This document shows, in pieces, positions 19,050-28,992 of a DNA stretch of 64,000 nt; within the stretch, counting starts at the first letter, position 1; every line of letters starts with the position of its first letter. The position numbers were made by a program, and so were the translations under genes. The DNA lies in the NCBI GenBank assembly GCA_003279845.1, contig QCGP01000001.1, forward strand, positions 145,992 to 209,991, read 5' to 3'. This DNA comes from Prochlorococcus sp. AG-388-F11 (GTDB lineage: Bacteria; Cyanobacteriota; Cyanobacteriia; PCC-6307; Cyanobiaceae). The notes under the pieces were generated by a model, which made no database searches, was not told the origin of the DNA, and worked only from the letters and a program-made list of their open reading frames with translations.

Positions 19050-19799
19050 TCAAATACTCATTCCACCGTCAATACTAATTGTTTGTCCTGTAATGTAACT
19101 TCCAGCATTACTTGAAACTAGAAATGATATTAAGCTTGCAATTTGAGAGCAACTTCCCAATTTCCCTAAAGGAATAACTTTAAGTATTTCTTCAGTATTA
19201 AGTTTTTCAGTCATCTCTGTTTCTATGAAACCTGGAGCTATTGCATTTACGTTTATGCCTCTTGAAGCAAATTCTTTTGCGCAAGTTTTAGTGAATCCAA
19301 TAACTCCAGCTTTGGCTGCAGAATAATTTGCTTGACCGGGATTACCAATTATTCCAACAACAGATGAAATGTTTACAATACTACCACTTCTTTTTTTCAT
19401 CATGAATTTTGAAGCATATTTTGTGCAAAGAAATACTCCTTTTAAGTTTGTATTTAGTACGTCATCCCATTGTTCCGATTTCATTCTCATCAATAGTCCA
19501 TCTCTAGTAATGCCAGCATTGTTAATGAGGATATCAATGGAGCCATTAATTTTGATGATTTCTTCAAAAGCTGAACTGACAGAATCCTCTTTTGATACAT
19601 CAAATTTTAATTTATGAGCTTTACCTCCCGAATTTTTTATTGAATTTATAACTTCTTCAGCTTTTTCATCAGAAGAAGAGTAATTTATAAAAACTTCTGC
19701 TCCTAAGCGGCTTAATTCTAGAGCAATTTCTTTACCAATTCCTCTGCTAGCTCCAGTAATTAAAGCAACTTTGCCTGATAATGAATCTGTATTAGACAT
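19050..19799 (-). CDS. fabG: 3-oxoacyl-[acyl-carrier-protein] reductase
   Basis: NADPH-dependent short-chain dehydrogenase of type II fatty acid synthesis. Visible features are the cofactor motif TGASRGIG, NNAGITRDGLLMRM, the catalytic Ser/Tyr/Lys in ISSVVGIIG with YSAAKAGVIGFTK, and VNAIAPGFIETEMTEKL, which are highly characteristic of FabG. The length of 249 residues is standard. It is divergent from ispD with a 92-base spacer. No other fab genes adjoin it. Confidence 0.95.
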   Translation of the reverse strand: MSNTDSLSGKVALITGASRGIGKEIALELSRLGAEVFINYSSSDEKAEEVINSIKNSGGKAHKLKFDVSKEDSVSSAFEEIIKINGSIDILINNAGITRDGLLMRMKSEQWDDVLNTNLKGVFLCTKYASKFMMKKRSGSIVNISSVVGIIGNPGQANYSAAKAGVIGFTKTCAKEFASRGINVNAIAPGFIETEMTEKLNTEEILKVIPLGKLGSCSQIASLISFLVSSNAGSYITGQTISIDGGMSI

Positions 19800-19891
19800 T
19801 ATGAAATTTTATAATTTTTAATCGTAGTACTATTTGTGTAAAGATATTACTTTTATTTATAATTGTCTAGAAAATATTAAGACCTTTTATC

Positions 19892-20563
19892 GTGCACTTT
19901 TTAATACCAGCTGCAGGAAGCGGTAGCAGAATGAAAGCTGGAAAAAATAAATTACTTATTGATTTAGAGGGCGAGTCCTTAATTTATTGGACACTTAAAT
20001 CTGTATTTTCTGCAAGCTCCACAAACTGGGTTGGAATAATTGGGCAACCGAAAGATAAAAATTTATTATTAAATTCAGCAAAGGATTTTGCCCATAAAGT
20101 TCATTGGATTAATGGTGGAGATACCAGACAACAGTCTGTTTTTAATGGTTTAAAAGCGCTGCCAAAAGATGCTCAAAAAGTTTTAATACATGATGGTGCT
20201 AGATGTCTAATTAATCCTGAATTGATAGACCAATGTGCCAATCAATTAGATGAAAATGAAGCGGTTATTTTGGCTACTAAGGTAACTGACACAATAAAGA
20301 TTGTTGATAATGAAGGTTTTATTAAAGAAACACCTGATAGAAATTATTTATGGGCGGCGCAAACTCCTCAGGGCTTTTTAGTAGATAGATTAAAAAAAGC
20401 GCATAAGATGGCAATTGATAAAAACTGGAAAGTCACAGATGACGCCTCACTATTCGAAATGCTTGATTGGAAAGTAAAGATTATTGAAGGAACTTATTCA
20501 AATATAAAAATTACATCCCCTATAGATTTGAAAATAGCAAAACTTTTTGTGAAGAACTCCTAG
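19892..20563 (+). CDS. ispD: 2-C-methyl-D-erythritol 4-phosphate cytidylyltransferase
   Basis: Third step of the MEP isoprenoid pathway: transfers CMP to MEP. Recognised from the nucleotide-binding [17 protein letters not shown] at the N-terminus, [17 protein letters not shown], and the later [17 protein letters not shown] and [10 protein letters not shown]. The start is GTG at 19892, placing the conserved loop at the usual distance. At 223 residues it is normal. The stop directly abuts that of the convergent LD-carboxypeptidase gene. The product feeds carotenoid, phytol and plastoquinone synthesis. Confidence 0.95.
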   Translation: MHFLIPAAGSGSRMKAGKNKLLIDLEGESLIYWTLKSVFSASSTNWVGIIGQPKDKNLLLNSAKDFAHKVHWINGGDTRQQSVFNGLKALPKDAQKVLIHDGARCLINPELIDQCANQLDENEAVILATKVTDTIKIVDNEGFIKETPDRNYLWAAQTPQGFLVDRLKKAHKMAIDKNWKVTDDASLFEMLDWKVKIIEGTYSNIKITSPIDLKIAKLFVKNS

Positions 20564-21433
20564 TTAAAAAGGTTTATCGATACTAAGAATGCCGTTATCA
20601 CCATTTAAGGTTGCTTCATACCCTAACGGAACGCATGCATTCCCTGATATGTGGCCTATGGGGAGGTCAAAAAGAATAGGAAAATTAAACTCTTGGAGTC
20701 TCTCAATAATGCAGTATTTTAGTAAATCTTTCCATTCAGGGTCGCAGGAATCATTAGAAAAACTTCCGAATCCAATACCTGCAATTTCAGTAAGTTTTTT
20801 AGTCATCCTAAGGTAAGTCAACATGCGATCAATTTTATAAATATCTTCATTAATATCTTCAAAAATTAATATTTTCCCTTTGCAATCTGGAAAGTGATTA
20901 GTACCAATTAAAAAAGTAGCAATAGTTAAGTTAGAAACGATAATTTTTCCTTTAGCTTCCCCACCTCTTAAAGGAATTCCTCTTATGTCCTCAACATATC
21001 CCTCAAAGAGTAAATTTCTTAATCTCTCAAGACTCCACTCTGGCTCTTTGTAAAGGCCGGTAACCATTGGCCCATGAATAGAACCTATAAAACCTTGAGA
21101 ATATTTAGATAGTAATAAAGAACATGTATCTGAGAATCCAAGCATTAAACCATCCTGCCAAGAAGGTTCTTTTTCTAATAGTCTTGCTGAACCCCAGCCT
21201 CCTTTTGCAAAAATGATTAGCTTACTATTTTGCGCTTTTTCCAGTTCTTCAAATCTGGTTAGATCATCACCTGCAAAATAACCAAATTTTTTTGATAGAG
21301 AATTATTTTCATTAATTACCAAGCCCCAGTTTTTTAAGATTTCAATTCCTTTTTTAAAATTTTCTTCTTCATCAATAAAGGAGCCTGGAGCTAAAATATC
21401 TATTAGATCCCCATTTTTTAATCTAAGAACCAT
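20564..21433 (-). CDS. LD-carboxypeptidase (peptidase family S66)
   Basis: Cytosolic muramoyl-tetrapeptide carboxypeptidase-like hydrolase for murein recycling. The family nucleophile Ser is in LGFSDTCSLLL, and the upstream FAKGGWGSARLLE and following GSIHGPMVTGLY are typical. C-terminal elements with ILIFEDINEDIYKIDRML and LPIGHISGNACVPLG supply the Glu and His of the Ser-Glu-His triad. The length of 289 residues fits LdcA. It lies 9 bases downstream of the UbiA-type gene on the same strand, probably co-transcribed, although the functions differ. Confidence 0.88.
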   Translation of the reverse strand: MVLRLKNGDLIDILAPGSFIDEEENFKKGIEILKNWGLVINENNSLSKKFGYFAGDDLTRFEELEKAQNSKLIIFAKGGWGSARLLEKEPSWQDGLMLGFSDTCSLLLSKYSQGFIGSIHGPMVTGLYKEPEWSLERLRNLLFEGYVEDIRGIPLRGGEAKGKIIVSNLTIATFLIGTNHFPDCKGKILIFEDINEDIYKIDRMLTYLRMTKKLTEIAGIGFGSFSNDSCDPEWKDLLKYCIIERLQEFNFPILFDLPIGHISGNACVPLGYEATLNGDNGILSIDKPF

Positions 21434-21442
21434 ATTTAGAAT

Positions 21443-22351
21443 TTATGAGGCAATAATAATTCCTAATAAAAGGACTCCTCCATAAATTGATTGATTTTTG
21501 AAGTGATTCCCAATATTTTTTATTGATTGCTTTTCCTCAGGAAATACCTTTAGTATATCTCTCTGCATTAAGATTGATGTTGTAAGCCAAATTGGCCAAA
21601 AAATAAAATTGATTTGATTAATAAATCCGCATAATGCGAGAAAACTAGAAGTTAAAAAATAACAAATTTGAATAGTTATTCTTGTATTGTTCTTGAGGTT
21701 AACGGCGGAACTATTTATTCCAATTTTGATATCATATTTTTTATCTGCTAAAGCATAAATCGTGTCAAAGCCAAAAGTCCAAAAAATGGTAGCTAGCCAG
21801 CAAAACAATAAAACAATACTATTCAAATTGCCTTCATTTGCGGCCCATGGAATTAAGACGGCAAAACCCCAGCATATGGATAAGATTAATTGAGGATATT
21901 TAAACCATCTTTTGGAAGAAGGATAAATTAAAATAATAGGTAAAGCTAAAAAAGCAAGTGAAATGGATAGGATCCTTCCAGGTTGAGGTAGTGACAAAGT
22001 TAAAAAGAAACTACATAAAATTAAAAAGAAAAGAATTGAATAAGCCGTTTTAAGACCGATTTTATTTGCTGCTAGAGGTCTGTTTTTTGTCCTAAAAACT
22101 ATTTGATCAATTTTTTTGTCCCAAATATCATTAACCACGCAGCCTAATCCACTTACTAGTAGTCCTCCTAGGATTATTCTTAATAACATTAAAAATGTTG
22201 GATTAGCTCCTGGGGTTAAATATAAACTCCATCCAGCAGGAATAAGTAAGATCATTCTTCCAGTCGGCTTATTCCACCTTAATAATTCAAAAAAAGTACT
22301 TAATTTAATTTGTCGATTTTTATTTTGCATATAACCTATTGTATATTTCAT
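21443..22351 (-). CDS. 4-hydroxybenzoate polyprenyltransferase-like (UbiA family)
   Basis: Membrane prenyltransferase that in cyanobacteria attaches a polyprenyl chain to 4-hydroxybenzoate for plastoquinone. Eight or nine helices are seen, with the first Asp motif in GCVVNDIWDKKIDQ and the second in ALADKKYDIKIGINS. The N-terminal LLRWNKPTGRMILLIPAGWS is strongly UbiA-like. An in-frame ATG seven codons downstream, at 22330, is an alternative start. The LD-carboxypeptidase gene follows after 9 bases. It is divergent from ppx with a 104-base spacer. Confidence 0.9.
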   Translation of the reverse strand: MKYTIGYMQNKNRQIKLSTFFELLRWNKPTGRMILLIPAGWSLYLTPGANPTFLMLLRIILGGLLVSGLGCVVNDIWDKKIDQIVFRTKNRPLAANKIGLKTAYSILFFLILCSFFLTLSLPQPGRILSISLAFLALPIILIYPSSKRWFKYPQLILSICWGFAVLIPWAANEGNLNSIVLLFCWLATIFWTFGFDTIYALADKKYDIKIGINSSAVNLKNNTRITIQICYFLTSSFLALCGFINQINFIFWPIWLTTSILMQRDILKVFPEEKQSIKNIGNHFKNQSIYGGVLLLGIIIAS

Positions 22352-22455
22352 AACTTTAAATAATCTTACTAGGATTAAATGATTTCTATTATTTAATAAT
22401 CAATCTTAGGTATATTTATTAATGGATTAAAGATATCTGCATTTTATAAAAAGAA

Positions 22456-24051
22456 ATGATACGTAAACAAGATTTAAGATATTTTCAAGAAAAGCAAATT
22501 TTAGTAGCTGCGATAGATATTGGAACTAATTCTACACATCTCTTGGTAGCAGAAATTAATATAGAATTAAAATCATTTTCAATAAAATTCACTGATAAAT
22601 CAACCACTCGTCTTGGAGAAAGAGATGAGGAGGGAAATCTTACTGAAGAATCAATCCAAAGAGCTTTAGTTACTCTTAAGCGATTTAAGGAATATTGTAA
22701 AAGTAATGGAGTAAAACAAATAGTAACAGCAGCAACAAGCGCAGTTAGAGAAGCTCCAAACGGTCAAGATTTTATTAGAAGAGTTCTTGATGAAAGTGAT
22801 ATCCAAATAGAAATGATAAGTGGTTCTGAGGAGGCCAGATTAATTTACCTTGGTGTTCTTTCTGGTATGGCTTTTGAAGATCAGACTTTTGTAATCATTG
22901 ATATTGGAGGAGGATCTACAGAATTAATACTTGCAGATAAAAAAGATGCAATAGCTCTTACCAGTTCGAGAATTGGTACGGTAAGACTTAAAAATGATTT
23001 TTTAAATAAAGAGTCTATAAATTCAGAAAGATCGAGTTTTCTAAAAACTTTTATTGAAGGATCTTTAGAACCATCCGTTCGAAAAATAAAAAGTAGATCT
23101 AAGAGAGATGAACCTTTGTCTATGATTGCAACAAGTGGCACTGCAACCTCATTAGGAAATTTGATTTCAGATGATTTAGGAGAATCCAAACAAAAGTTGC
23201 ATGGTTATAAATTTAAAAGGGAAAATTTACAGAATGTATTGGAAAAACTAATTAAATTGCCAGTTTCGGAAATCAGGAAAATACCTTCTTTAAGTGAGAG
23301 AAGAGCAGAAATAATTATTCCGGGTGCATTGATATTAAACACCGCAATGGAGATGTTGAACTTTAATGAATTAATAATTAGTGAGAGGGCGCTTCGAGAG
23401 GGTTTAGTTGTTGATTGGATGCTTCGTAAAGGGATAATAAAAAACGAGTTCAATATTCAAAGCAATATTAGAAAAACAACTATAGTTCATCAGGCCAGAA
23501 AGTTTGGAGTAGATAAAACAAGAGCTGAGAAAGTTATTGATATTGCATCGCAAATCTATGATCAGACTAAAAATATCTTACATAGTGATAATGAACCTAA
23601 AGCTAAAGAATTTCTTTGGGCAGCTTCTAATCTTTATAATTGTGGGAAATACGTGAATGTTGGTTCATATCACAAACACTCTTGGTACTTAATAAAAAAT
23701 TGTGAATTATTGGGATATTCTGAAGCAGAAACAAATATTATTGCTTCGATCGCTAGATACCATAGAAAGACTCTACCCAAGAAAAGACATGAATCTTGGC
23801 AAAATTTAATATCTAAAGAAGATAAAAAATTAGTTCTTGAAATGTCATTAATTTTGAGACTAGCAGCAGCTCTTGATCAAAGACCTGATAAGGTAATCTC
23901 CTCAGTTCAAATAAAATTGCAGGAAAATATTCTTATATTTGAACTTTTACCTTTAATTAGAAATAATGATCTTCTACTTGAAAAATGGAACTTAGGATTA
24001 TGCCGTAATGTAATAAAAGAACTAAAGAATTTGGATTTACAAGTTATTTAG
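22456..24051 (+). CDS. ppx: Exopolyphosphatase (Ppx/GppA family)
   Basis: Releases phosphate from polyphosphate or hydrolyses pppGpp. The actin/hsp70-fold ATPase motifs are present: AAIDIGTNSTHLLVAEI, the catalytic Glu region SGSEEARLIYLGV, and IIDIGGGSTELILADK. The C-terminal ~200 residues form the HD-like domain, and KYVNVGSYHKHSWYLIKN contributes its His residues. At 531 residues it is full length. The 3' end overlaps the convergent RodZ-like gene by 8 bases. Phosphate storage matters in phosphate-poor oceans, but substrate preference is not readable here. Confidence 0.92.
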   Translation: MIRKQDLRYFQEKQILVAAIDIGTNSTHLLVAEINIELKSFSIKFTDKSTTRLGERDEEGNLTEESIQRALVTLKRFKEYCKSNGVKQIVTAATSAVREAPNGQDFIRRVLDESDIQIEMISGSEEARLIYLGVLSGMAFEDQTFVIIDIGGGSTELILADKKDAIALTSSRIGTVRLKNDFLNKESINSERSSFLKTFIEGSLEPSVRKIKSRSKRDEPLSMIATSGTATSLGNLISDDLGESKQKLHGYKFKRENLQNVLEKLIKLPVSEIRKIPSLSERRAEIIIPGALILNTAMEMLNFNELIISERALREGLVVDWMLRKGIIKNEFNIQSNIRKTTIVHQARKFGVDKTRAEKVIDIASQIYDQTKNILHSDNEPKAKEFLWAASNLYNCGKYVNVGSYHKHSWYLIKNCELLGYSEAETNIIASIARYHRKTLPKKRHESWQNLISKEDKKLVLEMSLILRLAAALDQRPDKVISSVQIKLQENILIFELLPLIRNNDLLLEKWNLGLCRNVIKELKNLDLQVI

Positions 24052-24547
24052 TTTTTTTTAAAAGTTCTTGTTTTGGCGTTTGATTCTGAGAAGAGTCTGA
24101 AAATAAATTGAAAATTAAGGACGAGGCTATTAGTCCGAGAAGACCGGAAATTAAAATAAATATTAAGGACCTCGCTGGATTAAGATTCTTAGATCGTCTT
24201 GATTTATGACTTTTTTTTGAAACTTCTTCAACTATTTCTTCGATTTTTACTTCTTTTCTCTCCGTATTGAATTCATTCATTATAAATTCTGTATCAAGTT
24301 TCAGCTTCTGTGAAATTCTACGAACCATTGCTTTGACAAATACTTTTTCAGGTAGCTCTTCTTCATTGCCTTCTTCAATAGCTTTAAGTTGATGGGATCC
24401 GATTTTTAGATCAGAAGCCAATTCTTCAACAGATTGCTCTCTACTTAATCTTGCCTCTTTAATAAAGTTTCCAATTCTCTTTAAAGAGGGTTTTTCTATT
24501 TTGTTATTGTTTTCTGGATTAGATTTTATTTCTTTCAAAGCAATCAA
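24044..24547 (-). CDS. RodZ-like helix-turn-helix membrane protein
   Basis: A 167-residue protein with an N-terminal helix-turn-helix of the HTH_25/RodZ kind (about residues 25-95), recognisable as IGNFIKEARLSREQSVEELA and KAIEEGNEEELPEKVFVKAM. A basic/acidic linker and one membrane helix (about residues 128-150) follow, then only ~17 residues. RodZ proper has a longer periplasmic part, so this looks like a shortened cyanobacterial version that may link the membrane to MreB-type filaments or act as a regulator. The end overlaps ppx convergently. The role is inferred from domain order only. Confidence 0.7.
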   Translation of the reverse strand: MIALKEIKSNPENNNKIEKPSLKRIGNFIKEARLSREQSVEELASDLKIGSHQLKAIEEGNEEELPEKVFVKAMVRRISQKLKLDTEFIMNEFNTERKEVKIEEIVEEVSKKSHKSRRSKNLNPARSLIFILISGLLGLIASSLIFNLFSDSSQNQTPKQELLKKTK

Positions 24548-24593
24548 ATTTTTACTAATTATAGTGATTAATATTTTTCTATCAACTTTACGA

Positions 24594-25349
24594 TTATTTA
24601 TTTCTGAAGAGATGTCTATATGATCGATTATATAGATTAGACCTGTTTTGAGAATTATTAATTGCTGGACTAATAATGTAAATAGTTGTTCTAATTAATT
24701 TTTTTTCAATAGAAAATTTTTCCATATCTTTTAATTCTATTAATGATGTCCAACCATCATCCCAAGATACTCTGAATCCAACGATAACTTTAGTCTCTCG
24801 GGGATAAAACTCTAGTAAAGTTTCTTGAGATCTTTTTACATGCCTAGCACTTAAATAAAGGCATAAAGAGGAATTGTGTTTCGCAAGATCTTTCAGAGAT
24901 TCTTTCTCGGGCATACCAGTTCTTCCTCCTGCTCTAGTTAAAATTATTGTTTGCGTTACGTCAGGAATAGTTAACTCAGCTTCATGATATGCTGCTGCGA
25001 CTTGAAAAGCACTTACACCTGGAATAACTTCGATTTCAATTTTTTCTTTTTTTAAAATTTCTATTTGTTCTCTAATCGCTCCAAAAAGACAAGGGTCTCC
25101 ATCATGCAACCTTATAACAGTTTTCCCTGCTTGAAATTCTTTTATCATAATTGAGGTGATTTGCTCTAAGTTGAGCGAACTCGTTTTGATTTTTTCAGAA
25201 CCTTCTTTAGAAAAATCTAAAATCTTTTCAGGAATTAGAGAATTCGTCCAAATAATGACATCTGCATTTTTTATCTTTTTTAAAGCTTTTAATGTTAATA
25301 AATCTGGATCGCCCGGACCAACTCCAATAAAGGATATTTTTTTATACAT
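24594..25349 (-). CDS. cobM: Precorrin-4 C11-methyltransferase
   Basis: SAM-dependent methyltransferase of the corrin pathway that adds the C11 methyl group. Tetrapyrrole-methylase fold signatures are visible: [55 protein letters not shown] and [16 protein letters not shown], the last typical of CobM/CbiF. The length is 251 residues. The start overlaps the lgt 3' end by 8 bases, so the genes are translationally linked. It works with cobK and the CobT-like gene elsewhere in the window in cobamide synthesis. Confidence 0.93.
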   Translation of the reverse strand: MYKKISFIGVGPGDPDLLTLKALKKIKNADVIIWTNSLIPEKILDFSKEGSEKIKTSSLNLEQITSIMIKEFQAGKTVIRLHDGDPCLFGAIREQIEILKKEKIEIEVIPGVSAFQVAAAYHEAELTIPDVTQTIILTRAGGRTGMPEKESLKDLAKHNSSLCLYLSARHVKRSQETLLEFYPRETKVIVGFRVSWDDGWTSLIELKDMEKFSIEKKLIRTTIYIISPAINNSQNRSNLYNRSYRHLFRNK

Positions 25350-26235
25350 TCTTTCTATTTTTGCCGTTATATGGTCTTAATCTTAAAAAAAATATTCCAA
25401 TTAATCCAGAAGAAAATAGAAAAATACTTATAAATTGAGCCATTCTTATACCGCCATCACAGAAAGGTGGAAGTCCACCAATGCATAGTGGGTCAGTTCT
25501 TAAACCTTCAATCCAGAATCTTCCAAAGCTATAACTTATTAAATAAAGACAGCTAATAAAGCCAGGCCTTAAAAAATCTGTTTTATTTTGTTTATTAAAG
25601 GTAATAATGAGGAGGATGAAAATTAAAAGATTCCACAATGACTCATAGAGAAATGTAGGATGAAAAAATTCATAATTAAGAAATTCTGAAGGCCTATTTT
25701 GGATAGGTATAAATAATTTCCAAGGCAAATTTGTGGGAACTCCAAATGCTTCATTATTGAAAAAATTTCCCCACCTTCCTATTGATTGTCCAAGAATAAT
25801 CGAGGGTGTTAATATATCTATAAAAGTTTTTATATTAATTTTTTTTGACTTACAGAAATAGATAATAGATATTAATCCTCCAATTAGACCTCCATGGATT
25901 GCTATACCTCCTTCCCAAACTGCAAGAAAAGAGGGTATTTGTATGATCTTATTGAATAGTTCTAAAGAAGTAAAAAAGTTTTCTCCACTATATTGCCTCC
26001 ATTCAAAAATTACGTAATAAGCTCTAGCTCCAATTATTGAAAAGATTATTAATGATGGAAGTATTTCACTAATGTACTCTGGGTCAATATTCCTAGCCTT
26101 TGCTAGTTTTTTAGAGATAAAAAGGCCTATTAAAACTGAAAACGAAATAAGAAATCCATACCATCTAATAGTTATAAACCCTAAATTTAAAAAAGTTTCT
26201 CCTGGAGATTGTATAAAAGCTTGAAATATAAGCAT
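25342..26235 (-). CDS. lgt: Prolipoprotein diacylglyceryl transferase
   Basis: Membrane enzyme that transfers a diacylglyceryl group to the lipobox cysteine of preprolipoproteins. About seven helices and the Lgt signature [20 protein letters not shown] are clear. [15 protein letters not shown] at the N-terminus and [17 protein letters not shown] are further hallmarks. At 297 residues it is normal. It lies 10 bases downstream of petA and overlaps cobM, forming a petC-petA-lgt-cobM run. Lipoproteins predicted in this window would be its substrates. Confidence 0.95.
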   Translation of the reverse strand: MLIFQAFIQSPGETFLNLGFITIRWYGFLISFSVLIGLFISKKLAKARNIDPEYISEILPSLIIFSIIGARAYYVIFEWRQYSGENFFTSLELFNKIIQIPSFLAVWEGGIAIHGGLIGGLISIIYFCKSKKINIKTFIDILTPSIILGQSIGRWGNFFNNEAFGVPTNLPWKLFIPIQNRPSEFLNYEFFHPTFLYESLWNLLIFILLIITFNKQNKTDFLRPGFISCLYLISYSFGRFWIEGLRTDPLCIGGLPPFCDGGIRMAQFISIFLFSSGLIGIFFLRLRPYNGKNRKNV

Positions 26236-26245
26236 TTAAAGAAAG

Positions 26246-27199
26246 TTAGATACCCTCTGCTGCTTGCACTTTTTCTACTTGTTTTTTCTTTAATACTAAA
26301 AGTATTTGTGTTAGACCTACACCAATAAAGAATGCAATCAATCCAATTACTCTATAAGGGCTCTGAAGTACAACCTCAGCATCTAATTGTCCAAAGCCGC
26401 CAACGTTGGGATCATTGGTAAGCGGGTCACCTGCATTAATTTTGTCTTGTGCTTTTACAATAAGTTGAGGACCAACAGGAACTGATTCAGTAGTTATCTC
26501 TCCATTCTCGTCTTCTATATTGACCTTATAGCTACCATCTTCAATTGTTTCTATTGAATTTATAGTTCCTGAGGTGGAAGATGTGAAAACTACATTATTG
26601 CTTTTTTCTCCAGTTGGGTATACCTGACCTCTACCTCTATTGCCTCCAATATGTAGGGAGTATTTCCCATAGTGATATTCTTTATTAGTTGATGGATCAG
26701 GGGAAAGTACAGGAAAAACTATTTCTTTATTGGTATCGCCAGGTAAAGGTCCGACAATAATGATATTATCTTTCTCTTCACTGTAATTAGTGAAATAAAC
26801 CCCTTCTGTCTCCTCTTTGATTTCTTCGGTCCATCTTTCTTGTGGAGCAAGTTTAAAGCCATCAGGCAGCATTACAACAGCACCAACTTGTAATGGGACC
26901 TCTGAACCATCAGCTCCGATCTCTTTTAAGTCATTTTTGTAGGGTATTTTGACTACAGCTTTAAAAACACTGTCTGCTCCAACAGATTGTGGAACCTCTG
27001 CAATTGTAGGCATCTGAGCTAGATGACAATTTGCACAGACTATCTTACCTGTGGCTTCTCTTGGGGATTCGTAGTTTTGCTGAGCCCAAAATGGATAAGC
27101 AAAAGTGATCTTTGGATAAAATACAATGCTCGAAATGAAAATTAGAGTACAGATAAATAAATTTGTTTTTTTCATGATTTGATTTTTAAGACCTTTCAT
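26246..27199 (-). CDS. petA: Apocytochrome f
   Basis: c-type cytochrome of the b6f complex that passes electrons to plastocyanin. After the signal peptide the mature protein begins YPFWAQQNY, where the Tyr amine is the heme axial ligand. The CxxCH heme site is CANCHLAQ, and the C-terminus has one membrane helix ([20 protein letters not shown]) with a short stromal tail. I chose the ATG at 27199 (317 residues). An upstream ATG at 27217 would overlap petC by 13 bases, and an ATG at 27175 would leave a typical 26-residue signal. It follows petC by 5 bases, the classic petCA operon. Confidence 0.96.
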   Translation of the reverse strand: MKGLKNQIMKKTNLFICTLIFISSIVFYPKITFAYPFWAQQNYESPREATGKIVCANCHLAQMPTIAEVPQSVGADSVFKAVVKIPYKNDLKEIGADGSEVPLQVGAVVMLPDGFKLAPQERWTEEIKEETEGVYFTNYSEEKDNIIIVGPLPGDTNKEIVFPVLSPDPSTNKEYHYGKYSLHIGGNRGRGQVYPTGEKSNNVVFTSSTSGTINSIETIEDGSYKVNIEDENGEITTESVPVGPQLIVKAQDKINAGDPLTNDPNVGGFGQLDAEVVLQSPYRVIGLIAFFIGVGLTQILLVLKKKQVEKVQAAEGI

Positions 27200-27204
27200 T
27201 TTTT

Positions 27205-27741
27205 TTATGCCCACCATGGATTTTCATTAGTTCTAAAGTCAGTTTCTGGCCATTGTTTGACTATTACAGCATCATCTTCAATATCGACATGAGCTAGCGC
27301 TAAAGACAAAGGAGCAGGCCCTCTGACTACCTTCCCATTTGTATCGTACTGACTGCCATGACAAGGACATATAAATTTATTAGCACCGCTATCCCATGGG
27401 ACAACGCAACCTAAATGTGTACAAATTGCATTTAAACCAAATTCTCCTATTTCCCCACCCTCATTAACTATTAAATAAGTTGGATCTCCCTTTAGGCCCT
27501 GCACTAGACTTCTGTCTCCTGCTTGATGGGTAGCTAACCAACCTGTCTTGGTTATTGGATTCCCTAATTCATCTTTAGCAGAAGTTCCACCACCACCACC
27601 ACCTGCTCTTAAAGGCATGAAATAATTTGCTACGGGGTAAAGGGCTCCTAACGCTACACCAGTCGCAGTACCAAATGTAAGAAGATTCATAAATTGCCTT
27701 CGACCCATTGAAGGGACATCATTGGAACTTAATTGAGTCAT
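27205..27741 (-). CDS. petC: Rieske iron-sulfur protein of the cytochrome b6f complex
   Basis: 2Fe-2S protein that oxidises plastoquinol with cytochrome b6. The cluster motifs [10 protein letters not shown] and CPCHGSQYD are intact. The N-terminal membrane anchor carries a twin-arginine motif (GRRQFMN), consistent with Tat-dependent assembly known for Rieske proteins. A glycine-rich hinge of consecutive Gly follows the helix. The length is 178 residues. It is the first gene of petC-petA, with a 123-base upstream spacer shared with a divergent DUF3067 gene. tatC lies about 400 bases beyond. Confidence 0.97.
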   Translation of the reverse strand: MTQLSSNDVPSMGRRQFMNLLTFGTATGVALGALYPVANYFMPLRAGGGGGGTSAKDELGNPITKTGWLATHQAGDRSLVQGLKGDPTYLIVNEGGEIGEFGLNAICTHLGCVVPWDSGANKFICPCHGSQYDTNGKVVRGPAPLSLALAHVDIEDDAVIVKQWPETDFRTNENPWWA

Positions 27742-27864
27742 TCGCTACTTGATTCTGTTATTTATTAGTTATTATGAAACAAATTGTTCAATTTCTGTTG
27801 CAAATAGATAGGACTTTTAATAATTTAAAGTAAAAGTTTAGGAAGTCTTAATTAATTGATTTAA

Positions 27865-28182
27865 ATGAACCCATTGTTATTAGATGAAGTTATCCATTAT
27901 TTGATTCATCGCTGGGGAAAAAAATATGATTTTAGACTATTTAGAAGAGGAAAATTTGTTTATTTTCAAATGATGTGGGGATTTCTTGGACAGGAATCAT
28001 TTCCTTTAAGTGAAGATGAATATAAAAAATCTATAGCTGATAAAATCGAGATTTTGAATAGATGTGGATATTCAGAAGAAGTAAGGGAATGGCTAAAGAA
28101 AGTAAATGCTAAGCCAAGGTTAGGTAGAGCTGTCAGCTTGCAATTAAATCTTAATGAGAAGATGAAAGAGTTTTTGACTTAA
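27865..28182 (+). CDS. DUF3067 family protein
   Basis: A 105-residue soluble protein resembling the DUF3067 family of cyanobacteria and plastids, of unknown function. Visible family-like parts are DEVIHYLIHRWGKKYDFRLF, YFQMMWGFLGQESFPLSEDE and VREWLKKVNAKPRLGRAVSL. It sits divergently from petC, and its last 32 bases overlap the convergent tatC gene. Such an overlap argues for a short compact genome rather than a joint function. Its place beside b6f and Tat genes makes a thylakoid-assembly role conceivable, but that is inference. Confidence 0.8.
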   Translation: MNPLLLDEVIHYLIHRWGKKYDFRLFRRGKFVYFQMMWGFLGQESFPLSEDEYKKSIADKIEILNRCGYSEEVREWLKKVNAKPRLGRAVSLQLNLNEKMKEFLT

Positions 28183-28909
28183 GATTTTCTGATAAGTAAG
28201 TTAATCCAGTACCTATAAAAAATAAAAACACAATCGATATAGATAGCAATGTCATTGTCAATGGGTCTGTTGAAGGGGTAATCACTGCAGATAAGATTGC
28301 GGATGAGATTACAACTATCTTCCAATTCGAAATCATTTTTTCTGTTGTAATTATTCCAAGAGAACCTAGAATAAATTGTAATACTGGCAATTGAAAAGCT
28401 ATTCCAGTGCTAGACATTAATAAGAGAACAAAATCAAAATATCTTTCTATAGACCAAGTTGGTTCAACAATATCAGCACCGAAATTAATAAAGAATTTTA
28501 TTGCTGCAGGGACTAATATCCACCATGAAAAAATTAATCCTAAAAAAAACAAAAGACCTGAACCAAAAACTGCGGGCAGGATAAGGTTTTTTTCTTGTTT
28601 TGTTAAACCAGGGGAAATAAATAATATTACTTGATAAAAAATATAAGGCATAGAAACTATCAATCCGCTGTAACCTGCAACTTTAATAGCGACAAATAAA
28701 AACTCTCCTGGAGCAAGTTGTAGTAGATGAATATCACCAGCTGGGATTTCTAAAAAAGATATTAATGGCTTAATGATAAGAAAACTAAAGAATATTGAAA
28801 TAATTATTGAGTAAATTGAGTTTAGTATCCTCTGACGAAGCTCCTCTAAATGATCACTAAAAGTCATCGAAGCCGATAATTTATTTCCACTTTGATCTGT
28901 ACCTCTCAT
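28151..28909 (-). CDS. tatC: Sec-independent protein translocase TatC
   Basis: Polytopic receptor for twin-arginine signal peptides in the plasma and thylakoid membranes. Six helices are predicted. The N-terminal SMTFSDHLEELRQRILNSIY is the canonical TatC start region, and FLFVAIKVAGYSGLIVSMPY and AFQLPVLQFILGSLGIITTE follow the expected topology. The length is 252 residues. Rieske (petC) and the solute-binding lipoprotein at ~6 kb both carry Tat-type signals and are plausible clients. TatA is not in the window. Confidence 0.94.
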   Translation of the reverse strand: MRGTDQSGNKLSASMTFSDHLEELRQRILNSIYSIIISIFFSFLIIKPLISFLEIPAGDIHLLQLAPGEFLFVAIKVAGYSGLIVSMPYIFYQVILFISPGLTKQEKNLILPAVFGSGLLFFLGLIFSWWILVPAAIKFFINFGADIVEPTWSIERYFDFVLLLMSSTGIAFQLPVLQFILGSLGIITTEKMISNWKIVVISSAILSAVITPSTDPLTMTLLSISIVFLFFIGTGLTYLSENLKSKTLSSSH

Positions 28910-28992
28910 TATTATTATTTGATAGAGATTTTATAAGAAAAAAATTTAAAATAACTATTGTCAAAGTCCAATTTATTTTACGTTAAATTTAA

